Shown here: in pieces, positions 16,189-24,610 of the stretch
Position numbering within the stretch: the first letter of the stretch is position 1
Layout: the number at the start of each line of letters is the position of its first letter
Notes under the pieces: generated by a model
The model's input: the letters and a program-made list of their open reading frames with translations, nothing else
Told to the model about the DNA's origin: nothing
Databases searched by the model: none
Made by a program: the position numbers and the translations under genes
Assembly (NCBI RefSeq): GCF_005116665.1
Contig: NZ_SWCJ01000008.1
Span: 88,341-152,340, forward strand
Length of the DNA: 64,000 nt
Direction: 5' to 3'
Source: Ferrimonas aestuarii
Lineage (GTDB): Bacteria; Pseudomonadota; Gammaproteobacteria; Enterobacterales; Shewanellaceae

Positions 16189-18321
16189 ATGAACAGCGTA
16201 CGTATCGAACAGGATCAATCTGGCATTGTTCACCTGATTTTGGATAAGCAGGGCGCCTCCGCCAATTTGATGGACGACGCCTTTCGTGCCGACATGGCCA
16301 AGGCGGTGATTGAGCTCGGGCAATTGGACTATCCCGGCATCATCATTCGTTCGGCCAAATCCACCTTTTTTGCCGGTGGCGATCTGGTGAAAATTGCTGG
16401 GGTTACCAAAGACAACGCTGATGAATTTTATCAGATGGTGGAGTCGATCAAAGCCAGTTTGCGCGCCCTTGAAACCGGTGGTAAGCCGGTGGTGGCTTGC
16501 ATTAATGGCGCCGCACTTGGCGGTGGCTGGGAGATTGCCCTAGCGTGTCATTACCGCATTGCACTGAATCACAAAGCGGTAAAAGTGGGTTTGCCTGAGG
16601 TTACGTTGGGACTGCTGCCCGGCGGTGGCGGCGTGGCGCGCACGGTGCGTAAATTTGGTTTGGAGCAGGCGATGCCGCTGTTGACCGAAGGTAAGCAATT
16701 TAGCGCTGAACAGGCCCAAAACATTGGCTTAATTGAAGCGCTGGCAACCGATGAGGCCGAGATGCTGGTGATGGCGAAGGCTTTCATTGAGGCCAACCCT
16801 CAAATCAGCCAACCCTGGGATCAAAAAGGCTTTAGGCTTCCCGGTGGTAGCCCAAGCTCGCCGAAGTTAGCGCCGATGCTGGCGGTGGCACCGGCGGTGC
16901 TGAAGCAGAAAACCAAGGGCGTGCTGCCAGCACCGGAAGCGATTCTTTCTGCCATGGCGGAAGGAGCGCAGGTGGACTTTGATACCGCCTGTCGAATCGA
17001 GTCGCGCTATTTTGTGGAACTGGTGACCGGCCAAGTGGCGAAAAACTTCATCAATACGTTTTGGTTCCAGCTCAATGAGGTTAAAGCCGGTGCCAGTCGG
17101 CCCGACGGCATAGCGCCGAGTAAGGTGACGAAAGTCGGTGTGCTTGGTGCTGGCATGATGGGGGCGGGCATCGCCTATTCCGCCGCGAAACGGGGCATCG
17201 AGGTGGTGCTTAAAGACATCTCGCTGGCGGCGGCGCAGCGAGGCAAAGATTACTCGGCGAGGCTACTGGATAAGCAGATACAGCGTGGGCGAAGCTCTGA
17301 GCAGCAAAAAGCGGCACTGCTTCAGCGCATTACTCCTACAGACAGTGCCGACGCACTTGCCGGGTGTGACCTTGTCATCGAAGCGGTGTTTGAAGACCGC
17401 GGCCTTAAAGCCAAAGTGACTCAGGAAGCAGAAGCACAAATCAGTGAGTCCGCATTGTTTGCCTCTAACACCTCAACGCTGCCGATCACCGGTTTAGCGC
17501 AGGCGTCGAGTCGTCCTGAGAATTTCATTGGTCTGCACTTCTTCTCACCGGTGGACAAGATGCCACTGGTGGAGATCATCTGCGGCGAGCAAACCAGCGA
17601 TGCATCACTGGCGCGAGCTTATGATTTTGTGCTGCAACTGGGTAAAACGCCCATTGTCGTGAATGATAGCCGCGGCTTTTTCACCTCGCGAGTGTTTGGC
17701 ACCTTTACCAATGAAGGCATCGCCATGCTTGGGGAGGGCGTCAGTGCCGCCGCCATCGAGAATGCGGCGCTGCTGTGTGGATTCCCTGTGGGACCGTTGG
17801 CGGTCTCCGATGAAGTTAGCCTGACCTTGATGGAGAAAATTCGCAATCAAACCATTCACGATCTGGCCGCCGAGGGGATAGAGCAAGCGCCCCAAGGGGG
17901 CGATGCCACCATCGACCGAATGATCGAACTTGAGCGCCCAGGAAAGCTTGCCGGTCAAGGGTTTTACGATTACCCCGACAGCGGCAAAAAACACCTGTGG
18001 CAGGGGCTAGAGGCGCAGTTCTTCCAAGCGCAGGCGCAGCTGCCACTTCAGGAGATCAAAGATCGACTGCTGTTTATCATGGCCATTGAAACCGCGCGCT
18101 GTGTTGAAGAGCAAGTGCTGACTAGCAGCCGCGACGCCAACATCGGTTCTATCTTCGGCATTGGCTATCCAACGTGGACCGGCGGTGCCCTGCAGTTCAT
18201 CAATCAATATGGCGTTGAGCCGTTTGTGGCTCGCGCTGATCAATTGGCAGAGAAATTTGGCGACCGCTTTCGTGTGCCGGCCTCATTGCGAGACATGGCA
18301 GCCAGCGGTCAGCGTTACTAA
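16189..18321 (+). CDS. Multifunctional enoyl-CoA hydratase / 3-hydroxyacyl-CoA dehydrogenase (FadB/FadJ-like)
   Basis: 710 residues with two fused parts. The N-terminal crotonase (1-~190) keeps both catalytic glutamates, Glu115 (GGGWEIALACHY) and Glu137 (GLPEVTLGLLPGGGG), plus the FAGGDL oxyanion loop. The dehydrogenase starts near residue 316 with the NAD-binding GVLGAGMMGAGIA and keeps catalytic His450 (IGLHFFSPVDKMP). It converts enoyl-CoA to 3-ketoacyl-CoA in beta-oxidation. Start ATG 16189 follows an AAGGAG box and lies 10 bp after the thiolase gene, which would supply the partner subunit. Genomes of this type usually carry a separate fadBA, so this may be a second set specialised for branched or medium substrates (inference from neighbours). 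Confidence 0.93.
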   Translation: MNSVRIEQDQSGIVHLILDKQGASANLMDDAFRADMAKAVIELGQLDYPGIIIRSAKSTFFAGGDLVKIAGVTKDNADEFYQMVESIKASLRALETGGKPVVACINGAALGGGWEIALACHYRIALNHKAVKVGLPEVTLGLLPGGGGVARTVRKFGLEQAMPLLTEGKQFSAEQAQNIGLIEALATDEAEMLVMAKAFIEANPQISQPWDQKGFRLPGGSPSSPKLAPMLAVAPAVLKQKTKGVLPAPEAILSAMAEGAQVDFDTACRIESRYFVELVTGQVAKNFINTFWFQLNEVKAGASRPDGIAPSKVTKVGVLGAGMMGAGIAYSAAKRGIEVVLKDISLAAAQRGKDYSARLLDKQIQRGRSSEQQKAALLQRITPTDSADALAGCDLVIEAVFEDRGLKAKVTQEAEAQISESALFASNTSTLPITGLAQASSRPENFIGLHFFSPVDKMPLVEIICGEQTSDASLARAYDFVLQLGKTPIVVNDSRGFFTSRVFGTFTNEGIAMLGEGVSAAAIENAALLCGFPVGPLAVSDEVSLTLMEKIRNQTIHDLAAEGIEQAPQGGDATIDRMIELERPGKLAGQGFYDYPDSGKKHLWQGLEAQFFQAQAQLPLQEIKDRLLFIMAIETARCVEEQVLTSSRDANIGSIFGIGYPTWTGGALQFINQYGVEPFVARADQLAEKFGDRFRVPASLRDMAASGQRY

Positions 18322-18333
18322 AAGGAGAGAGTA

Positions 18334-19485
18334 ATGATTCCAAGAACCCTATTTGACAGTGATCACGAGCTGTTTCGTGACAGCGTACGCCGTTTCCTGC
18401 AGGCGGAGGCGGAGCCGTTTCATGGAAAGTGGGAAAAAGAGGGCTGCGTCGATCGAGCGTTGTGGAATAAAGCCGGAGAGCAGGGCTTTTTAAGCCCAAC
18501 AATGCCGGAGCAATATGGCGGCGTGGAGGTGGATTTTCGCTACAACGTCATCATCAATGAAGAGATCGCACGCGCAGGCTTAAGTGGCTTGGGCTGGGGG
18601 CTGCATTCCGACATCGCTGTACCCTACATTCTGAATTATGGCAGTGAAGCTCAGAAGCATCAGTATCTGCCAGGATGCATCAGTGGCGAGGTGGTGACCG
18701 CCATCGCCATGACCGAGCCAGGCACCGGCTCGGATCTGCAGGGGGTTAAAACCACGGCGGTTCTTGATGGCGACCACTGGGTCTTAAATGGTTCAAAAAC
18801 CTTTATTACCAACGGCCAGCACGCCGATCTGGTGATAGTGGTGGCTCGCACCGACAAAAACGCAGGGGCCAAGGGGATCAGTCTGTTCTTGGTGGAAGCC
18901 AGCCGAGAAGGCTTTAGCCGTGGCAGCAACCTTGAGAAGATCGGCATGAAGGCACAGGACACCTCTGAGCTGTTTTTCGATAACGTGCGTTTGCCCAAAG
19001 ACAATCTGCTCGGGGAGCTGGGCATGGGGTTTGTTTACCTGATGCAGGAGCTGCCTCAGGAGCGGTTGTCGGTGGCCAGCAATGCGGTGGCCAGCGCCGA
19101 ATCGATTTTGGAGCAAACCACTCAGTATGTGACTGAACGCAAGGCGTTCGGCAAGCCGCTGGCGGCGCTGCAAAACACCCAGTTTAAACTGGCTGAATGC
19201 AAGACCAAGGTCGACTCGGCTCGGGTATTTACCGACCGCTGTATCGAACTTCACTTAGAGGGGCGTTTGGATGCGGCCACGGCGGCTCAGGCTAAACTGA
19301 TGACCACCGAAGTTCAGTGCGAGGTGCTCGATGAGTGTCTGCAGCTGCATGGTGGTTATGGCTATATGTGGGAGTACCCAGTAGCCAGAGCCTGGGCCGA
19401 TGCGAGGGTTCAGCGCATCTACGCCGGAACCAGCGAGGTGATGAAGCTTATCATTGCCCGCAAAATGCTTGAGCAGCAAGGGTAG
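18334..19485 (+). CDS. Acyl-CoA dehydrogenase, long-chain (LCAD) type
   Basis: 383 residues, an FAD-dependent enzyme introducing the alpha-beta double bond of acyl-CoA. The FAD/substrate block AIAMTEPGTGSDLQG and the C-terminal LHGGYGYMWEYPVARAWADA are typical. The position used as catalytic base in short/medium-chain enzymes is Ala here (RIYAGTSEVMK rather than YEGT). Glu243 in LMQELPQERLS matches the alternative base of long-chain and isovaleryl-CoA dehydrogenases. That places it with the LCAD subgroup, which accepts long and 2-methyl-branched substrates. It lies 12 bp after the multifunctional enzyme and 6 bp before a racemase-like gene, consistent with branched-chain acyl-CoA oxidation. 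Confidence 0.9.
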   Translation: MIPRTLFDSDHELFRDSVRRFLQAEAEPFHGKWEKEGCVDRALWNKAGEQGFLSPTMPEQYGGVEVDFRYNVIINEEIARAGLSGLGWGLHSDIAVPYILNYGSEAQKHQYLPGCISGEVVTAIAMTEPGTGSDLQGVKTTAVLDGDHWVLNGSKTFITNGQHADLVIVVARTDKNAGAKGISLFLVEASREGFSRGSNLEKIGMKAQDTSELFFDNVRLPKDNLLGELGMGFVYLMQELPQERLSVASNAVASAESILEQTTQYVTERKAFGKPLAALQNTQFKLAECKTKVDSARVFTDRCIELHLEGRLDAATAAQAKLMTTEVQCEVLDECLQLHGGYGYMWEYPVARAWADARVQRIYAGTSEVMKLIIARKMLEQQG

Positions 19486-19491
19486 CCTGCG

Positions 19492-20706
19492 GTGACGGCT
19501 CAAACCCAAGGTCCGCTGCAGGGACTCCGAGTGTTGGATTTCTCAACCCTGTTGCCAGGGCCTTTTGCCACCATGATGTTGGCGGACATGGGGGCCGAGG
19601 TCATTCGGGTTGAGGCTCCTAAACGCCCAGATATGCTCAGAGGCATTGCGCCCTTTGTTCAGGGGGAGTCGGCGGCTCACTTGACCATTAACCGCAATAA
19701 GCAGAGCGTGGCGCTGGATCTGAAAAACCCAGCCGCCCTTGCCGCGGTGCACAAATTGCTGCCGGAGTTCGACATTGTGGTGGAGCAGTTTCGCCCGGGC
19801 GTGATGGACAAGCTTGGGCTTGGCTATCAACAGGTGCAGCAGATAAACCCTGGCATCATCTACTGCTCCATCACCGGATATGGTCAAACCGGCCCCTTAA
19901 GCGATAAGGCTGGCCATGATATTAACTATCTGGCGCTCAGTGGCCTTGCCAGTTACAGCGGTCGTAAGCAGACCGGACCGGTATTGGGAGCCACTCAGGT
20001 TGCCGACATCGCCGCTGGATCTCAGCAAGGGGTGATCGCCATCTTAGCAGCGGTGATTCAGCGGGGCGTTGCCGGCCTTGGCCAGCACCTGGATATCTCC
20101 ATGAGTGATGGTGCTCTGGCGTTAAATGCCATCAGTGGTGCCATGGCTTTAGCCAGCGGCCTGGACGCGAGCAGCGATGAGGATTGCCATCCTCAACTTG
20201 GCAGAGAGATGCTCAATGGCGGCAGTTTTTATGATTACTACCGCACAGCCGATGGCCGCTATTTTGCCGTTGGCTCATTAGAGCCGCAATTTGCCCAGCC
20301 GTTTTTTGACGCCCTTGGTCACCCTCAGTGGCTAGAGGAGGCCTTGTCGCCTCCAGGCGAGCAAGAGGCTCTGAAGCTGAAGATCGCCAAGGTGTTTGCA
20401 CAGCATAATTTTGACTATTGGCAGGCTCAGTTCTCAGAACTCGATTGCTGCTGTGACCCGGTACTGTCATTTGCCCAAGCCTGTGAACACCCCCACTTTA
20501 TCGAACGGGGCATGTTGCAACAGGTGGCCATGGGGGAGCAAAGGTTAACCCAGTTGGCTCCGGCGGTTAAGTTTTCTACGTCGAACCGCGCTAGCGTTGC
20601 TGGGGCAAAGTTGGGGGAGCACACTCAAACGGTACTGTTGGAAGCTGGTTTTACGGAAGCTGAGATTAAACGGCTTATCGACAGTGGCGCTGCGTTTCAG
20701 GCGTAG
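19492..20706 (+). CDS. CaiB/BaiF-family protein, alpha-methylacyl-CoA racemase-like
   Basis: 404 residues with the interlocked-ring CaiB/BaiF fold: an N-terminal Rossmann part LRVLDFSTLLPGPFATMMLA, ADMGAEVIRVE, and the block AGHDINYLALSGL followed by ADIAAGS. The GHDINYLALSG block is shared with alpha-methylacyl-CoA racemases (AMACR/MCR), whose catalytic Asp lies in it. It points to epimerisation of 2-methylacyl-CoA rather than CoA transfer, though a CoA-transferase role cannot be excluded. The start is GTG 19492, with AAGGG before it overlapping the end of the acyl-CoA dehydrogenase gene. Last gene of the operon. Its presence beside an LCAD-type dehydrogenase supports catabolism of methyl-branched acyl chains (inference). 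Confidence 0.82.
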   Translation: MTAQTQGPLQGLRVLDFSTLLPGPFATMMLADMGAEVIRVEAPKRPDMLRGIAPFVQGESAAHLTINRNKQSVALDLKNPAALAAVHKLLPEFDIVVEQFRPGVMDKLGLGYQQVQQINPGIIYCSITGYGQTGPLSDKAGHDINYLALSGLASYSGRKQTGPVLGATQVADIAAGSQQGVIAILAAVIQRGVAGLGQHLDISMSDGALALNAISGAMALASGLDASSDEDCHPQLGREMLNGGSFYDYYRTADGRYFAVGSLEPQFAQPFFDALGHPQWLEEALSPPGEQEALKLKIAKVFAQHNFDYWQAQFSELDCCCDPVLSFAQACEHPHFIERGMLQQVAMGEQRLTQLAPAVKFSTSNRASVAGAKLGEHTQTVLLEAGFTEAEIKRLIDSGAAFQA

Positions 20707-20724
20707 CGCCACGTGAAGTCAAGA

Positions 20725-21252
20725 TTAACTGCCGGTTTGCTCAAACTGCTGAGGTTTCAGCTGCTGTAATATCCAAGTTTCTCGCTCGATGGACAGCCCC
20801 GCTTTGGGGCTGTTTTTGATGACGTTTAAGTTGTGGGCGATGGCGGTATCCAGTTCCACCCACAGTGGGGTCATGCCGTTGGCCTGCTCGTAATCTTCTA
20901 GCTGGTTTTGCCCCAATGTGTTATCGGCGGAGCACAGGTAGCAGTAGGAGTGCATGCGAACGTTGTCGTAATCATCTTTATACCAAGGACGCAGCTCTTC
21001 ATAGACACCCAGTTCTTGATTGATGATGAGGTTTTGTGCGCCAGTCTCTTCACGCACTTCCCTAAGCAGGGCTTCGGTGAGCGATTCACCGGCGTCGACG
21101 CCACCTCCTGGAAGGCTGTAATCGTCGTAGCGGGCGGTGTACATCAGTAGGATCTTATCACCGTTTTGAATGATGGCTCGCACCGCGGTGCGGGCGAATT
21201 CGCTGCCATTGTTAACGGCATTGTGGTGAATCTGATGACGAAGTAGTTTCAT
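20725..21252 (-). CDS. NUDIX hydrolase
   Basis: 175 residues. The Nudix box is intact, GGGVDAGESLTEALLREVREETGA (21079-21150): G-x5-E-x7-REVREETG with the metal-binding glutamates. Before it comes a short N-terminal beta-strand region (ARTAVRAIIQNGDKILLM), after it a region containing YLCSADN. The family hydrolyses nucleoside diphosphates linked to another group; the substrate cannot be predicted. Start ATG 21252 has GGAGG at good spacing. It converges with the acyl-CoA operon with only 18 bp between stops, and its 3' coding end hosts that operon's terminator. Confidence 0.9.
   Translation of the reverse strand: MKLLRHQIHHNAVNNGSEFARTAVRAIIQNGDKILLMYTARYDDYSLPGGGVDAGESLTEALLREVREETGAQNLIINQELGVYEELRPWYKDDYDNVRMHSYCYLCSADNTLGQNQLEDYEQANGMTPLWVELDTAIAHNLNVIKNSPKAGLSIERETWILQQLKPQQFEQTGS
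20793..20817 (+). terminator. Intrinsic terminator of the acyl-CoA operon, inside the convergent NUDIX gene
   Basis: ACAGCCCC (20793-20800), a 5-nt loop and GGGGCTGT (20806-20813) form an 8-bp GC-rich stem followed at once by a T run (20813-20817) on the + strand, 87 bp beyond the last gene of the operon. The site lies within codons of the leftward NUDIX gene. Confidence 0.7.
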
Positions 21253-21339
21253 TGCCCCTCCAAAAATTGAGGGGCGAGGTTAGCGAAACTGCGCTTGGGA
21301 TGCAAACTTGGGCCTTAAGCGCTTGGTTTGGACGCGGGG

Positions 21340-22404
21340 TTAGAGATCCAAGCTGAACTCCATTAGCATGGATGCATCTGCTGGTACTGGGCGACCATCT
21401 TCAAACTTCGGTGCGTAACGCCAACTCTTCATCGCCTCTAGGGTGTTTTGGGCGAACTGCTTAGAGCCTTTGCTTTCGGTGACGAGAGGATCAGTGACAA
21501 AGCCATTTTCATCAATAGTAAATTGCACCACCACATGGCCACCCTGACGTCGTTTCAATGCTGACACTGGCCACTTGGGGGCAGTTCGGTAGAGTGGTGT
21601 TTGCTGCTGGGTTTCCTTCCAAGGCCTCATTTTCCCAATCGCGTGACAATGGGCGGTGGCCTGTTCACTCATGCCGCGTTTTTCATAGAGGGAAACCAGT
21701 TTTGAGTGGGCGGATAGGGCATAGGGGTGAGAGTATTCTAGGTCCTCTAAAAGAGAGGTCACTTGAGTGTAGTGTTCAATGGCGTCATTCTGCCGACCTT
21801 TGGCAAGCGCATAGTTACCATTGACAAATTCGGCACTTGCACGCTTCACCTTATGGTTGTCACCATGTTGGTTCAGTATGGCTAAGGCTTCTTTTGCCCA
21901 GCGGTAGCCCGTACGCTGAATGTCTCCATTTGATTGCATCTGCAGTGCAAATTCCGTCAACATCTGGGCGCGTTCCACTGAAGATGCCTCAAATTCAGCC
22001 TCGATGATCTGTTGACTTTCTTTGGTGTAGTGCTTGGCGTTCTGGAAATCGTATTGAATCAGAAGCAGATAGAGGTCTAACAGTTCCACACCGTGATCGC
22101 CATATTGGCGCTGATAAGTTTCCAGAGCGCTTTTCAACAGCAACTTGCTGTTCATGGGGTCTTTAACATCACCAGCTTTGACCATGTTGATGGCAAGGTT
22201 GGCAGTGTTAATCGATTCGGGGCCGAACTTAGCTAGGCCAAGTTCATAAGCTTGCTTGGCGTAGGTTCGAATCGCCGCTTTGTCACCCAGTTCGACTTGT
22301 TGTTGGTAACGGTCGTAGGCTTGGGAGAAGGTGAGAGTTTCGCTAAAAGCTAAGGGGCTGAGCATCAGCGATGCAGCAAGCGCCGCATTGCTAACATGGT
22401 TCAT
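21340..22404 (-). CDS. TPR-repeat protein with C-terminal TonB domain
   Basis: 354 residues. N-terminal signal peptide MNHVSNAALAASLMLSPLAFS, an alpha-helical middle (about 30-265) with tetratricopeptide-like repeats, and a C-terminal TonB_C domain: GGHVVVQFTIDENGFVTDPL, LEAMKSWRYAPKFEDGRPV, LMEFSL. It lacks the N-terminal membrane anchor and Pro-rich spacer of a true TonB. It is therefore probably a soluble periplasmic or peripherally attached protein using the TonB-like domain for protein contact. No exbB, exbD or receptor is nearby. It lies between the NUDIX gene and the flagellar cluster, on the same strand as both neighbours but with its own GGA ribosome binding site. Confidence 0.82.
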   Translation of the reverse strand: MNHVSNAALAASLMLSPLAFSETLTFSQAYDRYQQQVELGDKAAIRTYAKQAYELGLAKFGPESINTANLAINMVKAGDVKDPMNSKLLLKSALETYQRQYGDHGVELLDLYLLLIQYDFQNAKHYTKESQQIIEAEFEASSVERAQMLTEFALQMQSNGDIQRTGYRWAKEALAILNQHGDNHKVKRASAEFVNGNYALAKGRQNDAIEHYTQVTSLLEDLEYSHPYALSAHSKLVSLYEKRGMSEQATAHCHAIGKMRPWKETQQQTPLYRTAPKWPVSALKRRQGGHVVVQFTIDENGFVTDPLVTESKGSKQFAQNTLEAMKSWRYAPKFEDGRPVPADASMLMEFSLDL

Positions 22405-22480
22405 AAATAATCCTTTATTTATACTTTATCTTTTAATTTCAAAAAGGTAACACGGTGGGGGCTTCTTGCGAAGGGGAAAG

Positions 22481-22504
22481 CCCCGTGACCTTTTGATCAC
22501 GGGG
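22481..22504 (-). terminator. Probable terminator after flhA
   Basis: CCCCGTGA (22481-22488) and TCACGGGG (22497-22504) form a perfect 8-bp stem with an 8-nt loop, starting 6 bp beyond the flhA stop codon. The following minus-strand sequence is CTTTCCCC, so the U tract is short. Confidence 0.55.
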
Positions 22505-22510
22505 AGGAGA

Positions 22511-24610
22511 TTATGCAGGCAATTGCTCGGTGATCTCCAGCTCTTTGTTCTCAGGAACTTCGTTGTAGGAGAGTACGGTTAACCCTCGGGCGAATGCCAG
22601 CGCGTAGCGCCCCAATAGCGGCCGCAACTGCGGCGCTACCAGCAGCAATGGAGGGACGCCTCGCTGACGAGCACTGGCCAGATACTCCGGCATGCTTTGC
22701 TGCAGCTTGGCCAGAATTTGCGGGTCTACCGGGAAGCTGTCTAGGGAAACCGTGCCGCCCTGCTGCGCTTGATGCAGCGCCCCGAGTAACTGCTGCTCTA
22801 GCTCGGATGAGAGGGTGAGCACATTGAGCTTTTTGGCATCACCAGCAACTTGATGCAGCAACTGCGATTTGATGGCACAGCGAGCATCTGCGGCCAACAG
22901 CACCGGATCTTTGGTGCTCTCAGAGCTCTCCAGCAGCGCCGTCGCCAAGGTGCGAATGTCCTTGAGTGACACCTGTTCTCGGAGTAGGACGCGGAAGGTT
23001 TTCAGCTGCTGAATTGGGGTTAATGCCGTGGACAGCGCTTCTGCCAATTTTGGCGCGATCTGGCCAAGGCGCTCATTCAAGTTGTTTACGTCATCGTGTT
23101 GCAGCATCTCTGGCAACGCTTCGCGAATCAGTTTACTGGTGTGAGTGGCGATAATGGTGGCATGATCTACCACGGAATAGCCCAAATTCAGCGCTTTGGC
23201 TTTGTCATCTGGACTGATCCAGGTGGCGTCCATATTGTAAGCGGGTTCTTTGGTAATGATCCCCTCAAGGGAGCCATAAACTTGATCGCTTTGGATCGCC
23301 ATCAGCCGTTCAGGGTGAAGCTCAGATTGCGCCAGCGGTGTCCCCATGATGCTAATTTGATAGCCATTGGGCGGCAGCGTCAGGTTGTCGCGGACCCGAA
23401 CTTCAGGCAGCAAGAAGCCCGCCTGCTCTGACAGGGTGCGACGAATACCGGTCAGTCGCTTAATCAGCTCAGCTCCTTGGCTTTTGTCCACCAGGTGAAC
23501 CAAGCGGTAGCCTACCGACAGTTCGATTACATCGGTGTGTGGCAGTGCTTCCCAACTGGGTTGAGACGGTTCATTGATGACCTTCTCGGCCTTCTGTTGA
23601 ACCTCTTCCAAGGGCTTAATGGGTTGGGTTTGAGCCTGCCTAAAGGCGATGTAGCCAATCAGTGCTGCAAAGGCGAGGAAAACCAAAGAGGGCATTCCCG
23701 GCACTAGGCCTAAGATCGCCATTACACCGGCGGCGGTGGCTAATACCCTAGGATTGGCAAGAAGCTGATTGCTCAGCTGAGTGGGCATCTCTTCCGCATC
23801 GGAGATGCGGGTCACCACAATGGCCGCAGAGGTAGCCAGCAGCAGTGACGGGATCTGCGCGACCAAGCCGTCACCGATAGTCAGTAGGGCATAGGTCTTA
23901 AAGGCGCTGGCGGCATCGAGGTCATACATGAAGATGCCGATGCAGATACCGCCGATGATGTTGATGGCCAGAATCAAAATGCCGGCAATGGCATCGCCTC
24001 GAACAAATTTCGAGGCACCGTCCATGGCTCCATAGAAGTCGGCCTCTCGGGCCACCTCTTGGCGCCGCTTTTTGGCTTGGTCATGGGTAAGAGTACCGGC
24101 GTTGAGATCCGCATCAATGGCCATCTGTTTGCCAGGTAGGGCGTCCAGTGTGAATCGGGCCGAGACCTCTGAAATTCGTTCTCCCCCTTTGGTAATCACC
24201 ACAAAGTTGATGATCATCAAGATGAGGAATACCACCGCACCAACAACGTAGTTGCCGCCGATAACCACTTCACCAAAGGCTTGGATTACCTTACCTGCAG
24301 CGTCACCACCATTGTGACCTTCAATCAATACCACTCGGGTAGAGGCGACGTTTAGGGTCAATCGCATCAAGGTCGCCAGCAGCAGCAGCGTTGGAAATAC
24401 GGAAAACTCAAGGGGCCTGCGGATCGACACCGATACCAGCAGTACCAAAATGGCCAAGATGATGTTGAAGGTGAACAGTATGTCCAATAGCCAAGGTGGC
24501 AGAGGTAAGATCACCATGGCCAGGATGGCCAGCAGCATAACGGGTATGCCGATAAAGCCTTTGTTGTTATTGAAAGCCTGTGACAGCCAGTTCATCTGTG
24601 GTGTCCTCAT
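22511..24610 (-). CDS. flhA: Flagellar export gate protein FlhA (lateral system)
   Basis: 699 residues, the family's usual length. The N-terminal half has about eight membrane helices starting FIGIPVMLLAILAMVILPLP. The FHIPEP signature RISEVSARFTLDALPGKQMA, followed by IDADLNAG, lies in the cytoplasmic loop, and the C-terminal ~340 residues form the nonameric cytosolic ring that receives chaperone-substrate complexes. It is the last gene of the leftward fliM-N-P-Q-R-flhB-flhA operon and overlaps flhB by 4 bp (ATGA). The overlap supports the start MRTPQMNW. No flhF, flhG or che genes follow, as is usual for lateral rather than polar flagellar loci. Confidence 0.95.
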   Translation of the reverse strand: MRTPQMNWLSQAFNNNKGFIGIPVMLLAILAMVILPLPPWLLDILFTFNIILAILVLLVSVSIRRPLEFSVFPTLLLLATLMRLTLNVASTRVVLIEGHNGGDAAGKVIQAFGEVVIGGNYVVGAVVFLILMIINFVVITKGGERISEVSARFTLDALPGKQMAIDADLNAGTLTHDQAKKRRQEVAREADFYGAMDGASKFVRGDAIAGILILAINIIGGICIGIFMYDLDAASAFKTYALLTIGDGLVAQIPSLLLATSAAIVVTRISDAEEMPTQLSNQLLANPRVLATAAGVMAILGLVPGMPSLVFLAFAALIGYIAFRQAQTQPIKPLEEVQQKAEKVINEPSQPSWEALPHTDVIELSVGYRLVHLVDKSQGAELIKRLTGIRRTLSEQAGFLLPEVRVRDNLTLPPNGYQISIMGTPLAQSELHPERLMAIQSDQVYGSLEGIITKEPAYNMDATWISPDDKAKALNLGYSVVDHATIIATHTSKLIREALPEMLQHDDVNNLNERLGQIAPKLAEALSTALTPIQQLKTFRVLLREQVSLKDIRTLATALLESSESTKDPVLLAADARCAIKSQLLHQVAGDAKKLNVLTLSSELEQQLLGALHQAQQGGTVSLDSFPVDPQILAKLQQSMPEYLASARQRGVPPLLLVAPQLRPLLGRYALAFARGLTVLSYNEVPENKELEITEQLPA

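Noticed and set aside
19492..20706. Formyl-CoA or carnitine CoA-transferase identity for the CaiB/BaiF protein
   Set aside because: The GHDINYLALSG block and the beta-oxidation neighbours fit alpha-methylacyl-CoA racemase better; no oxalate or carnitine genes are nearby.
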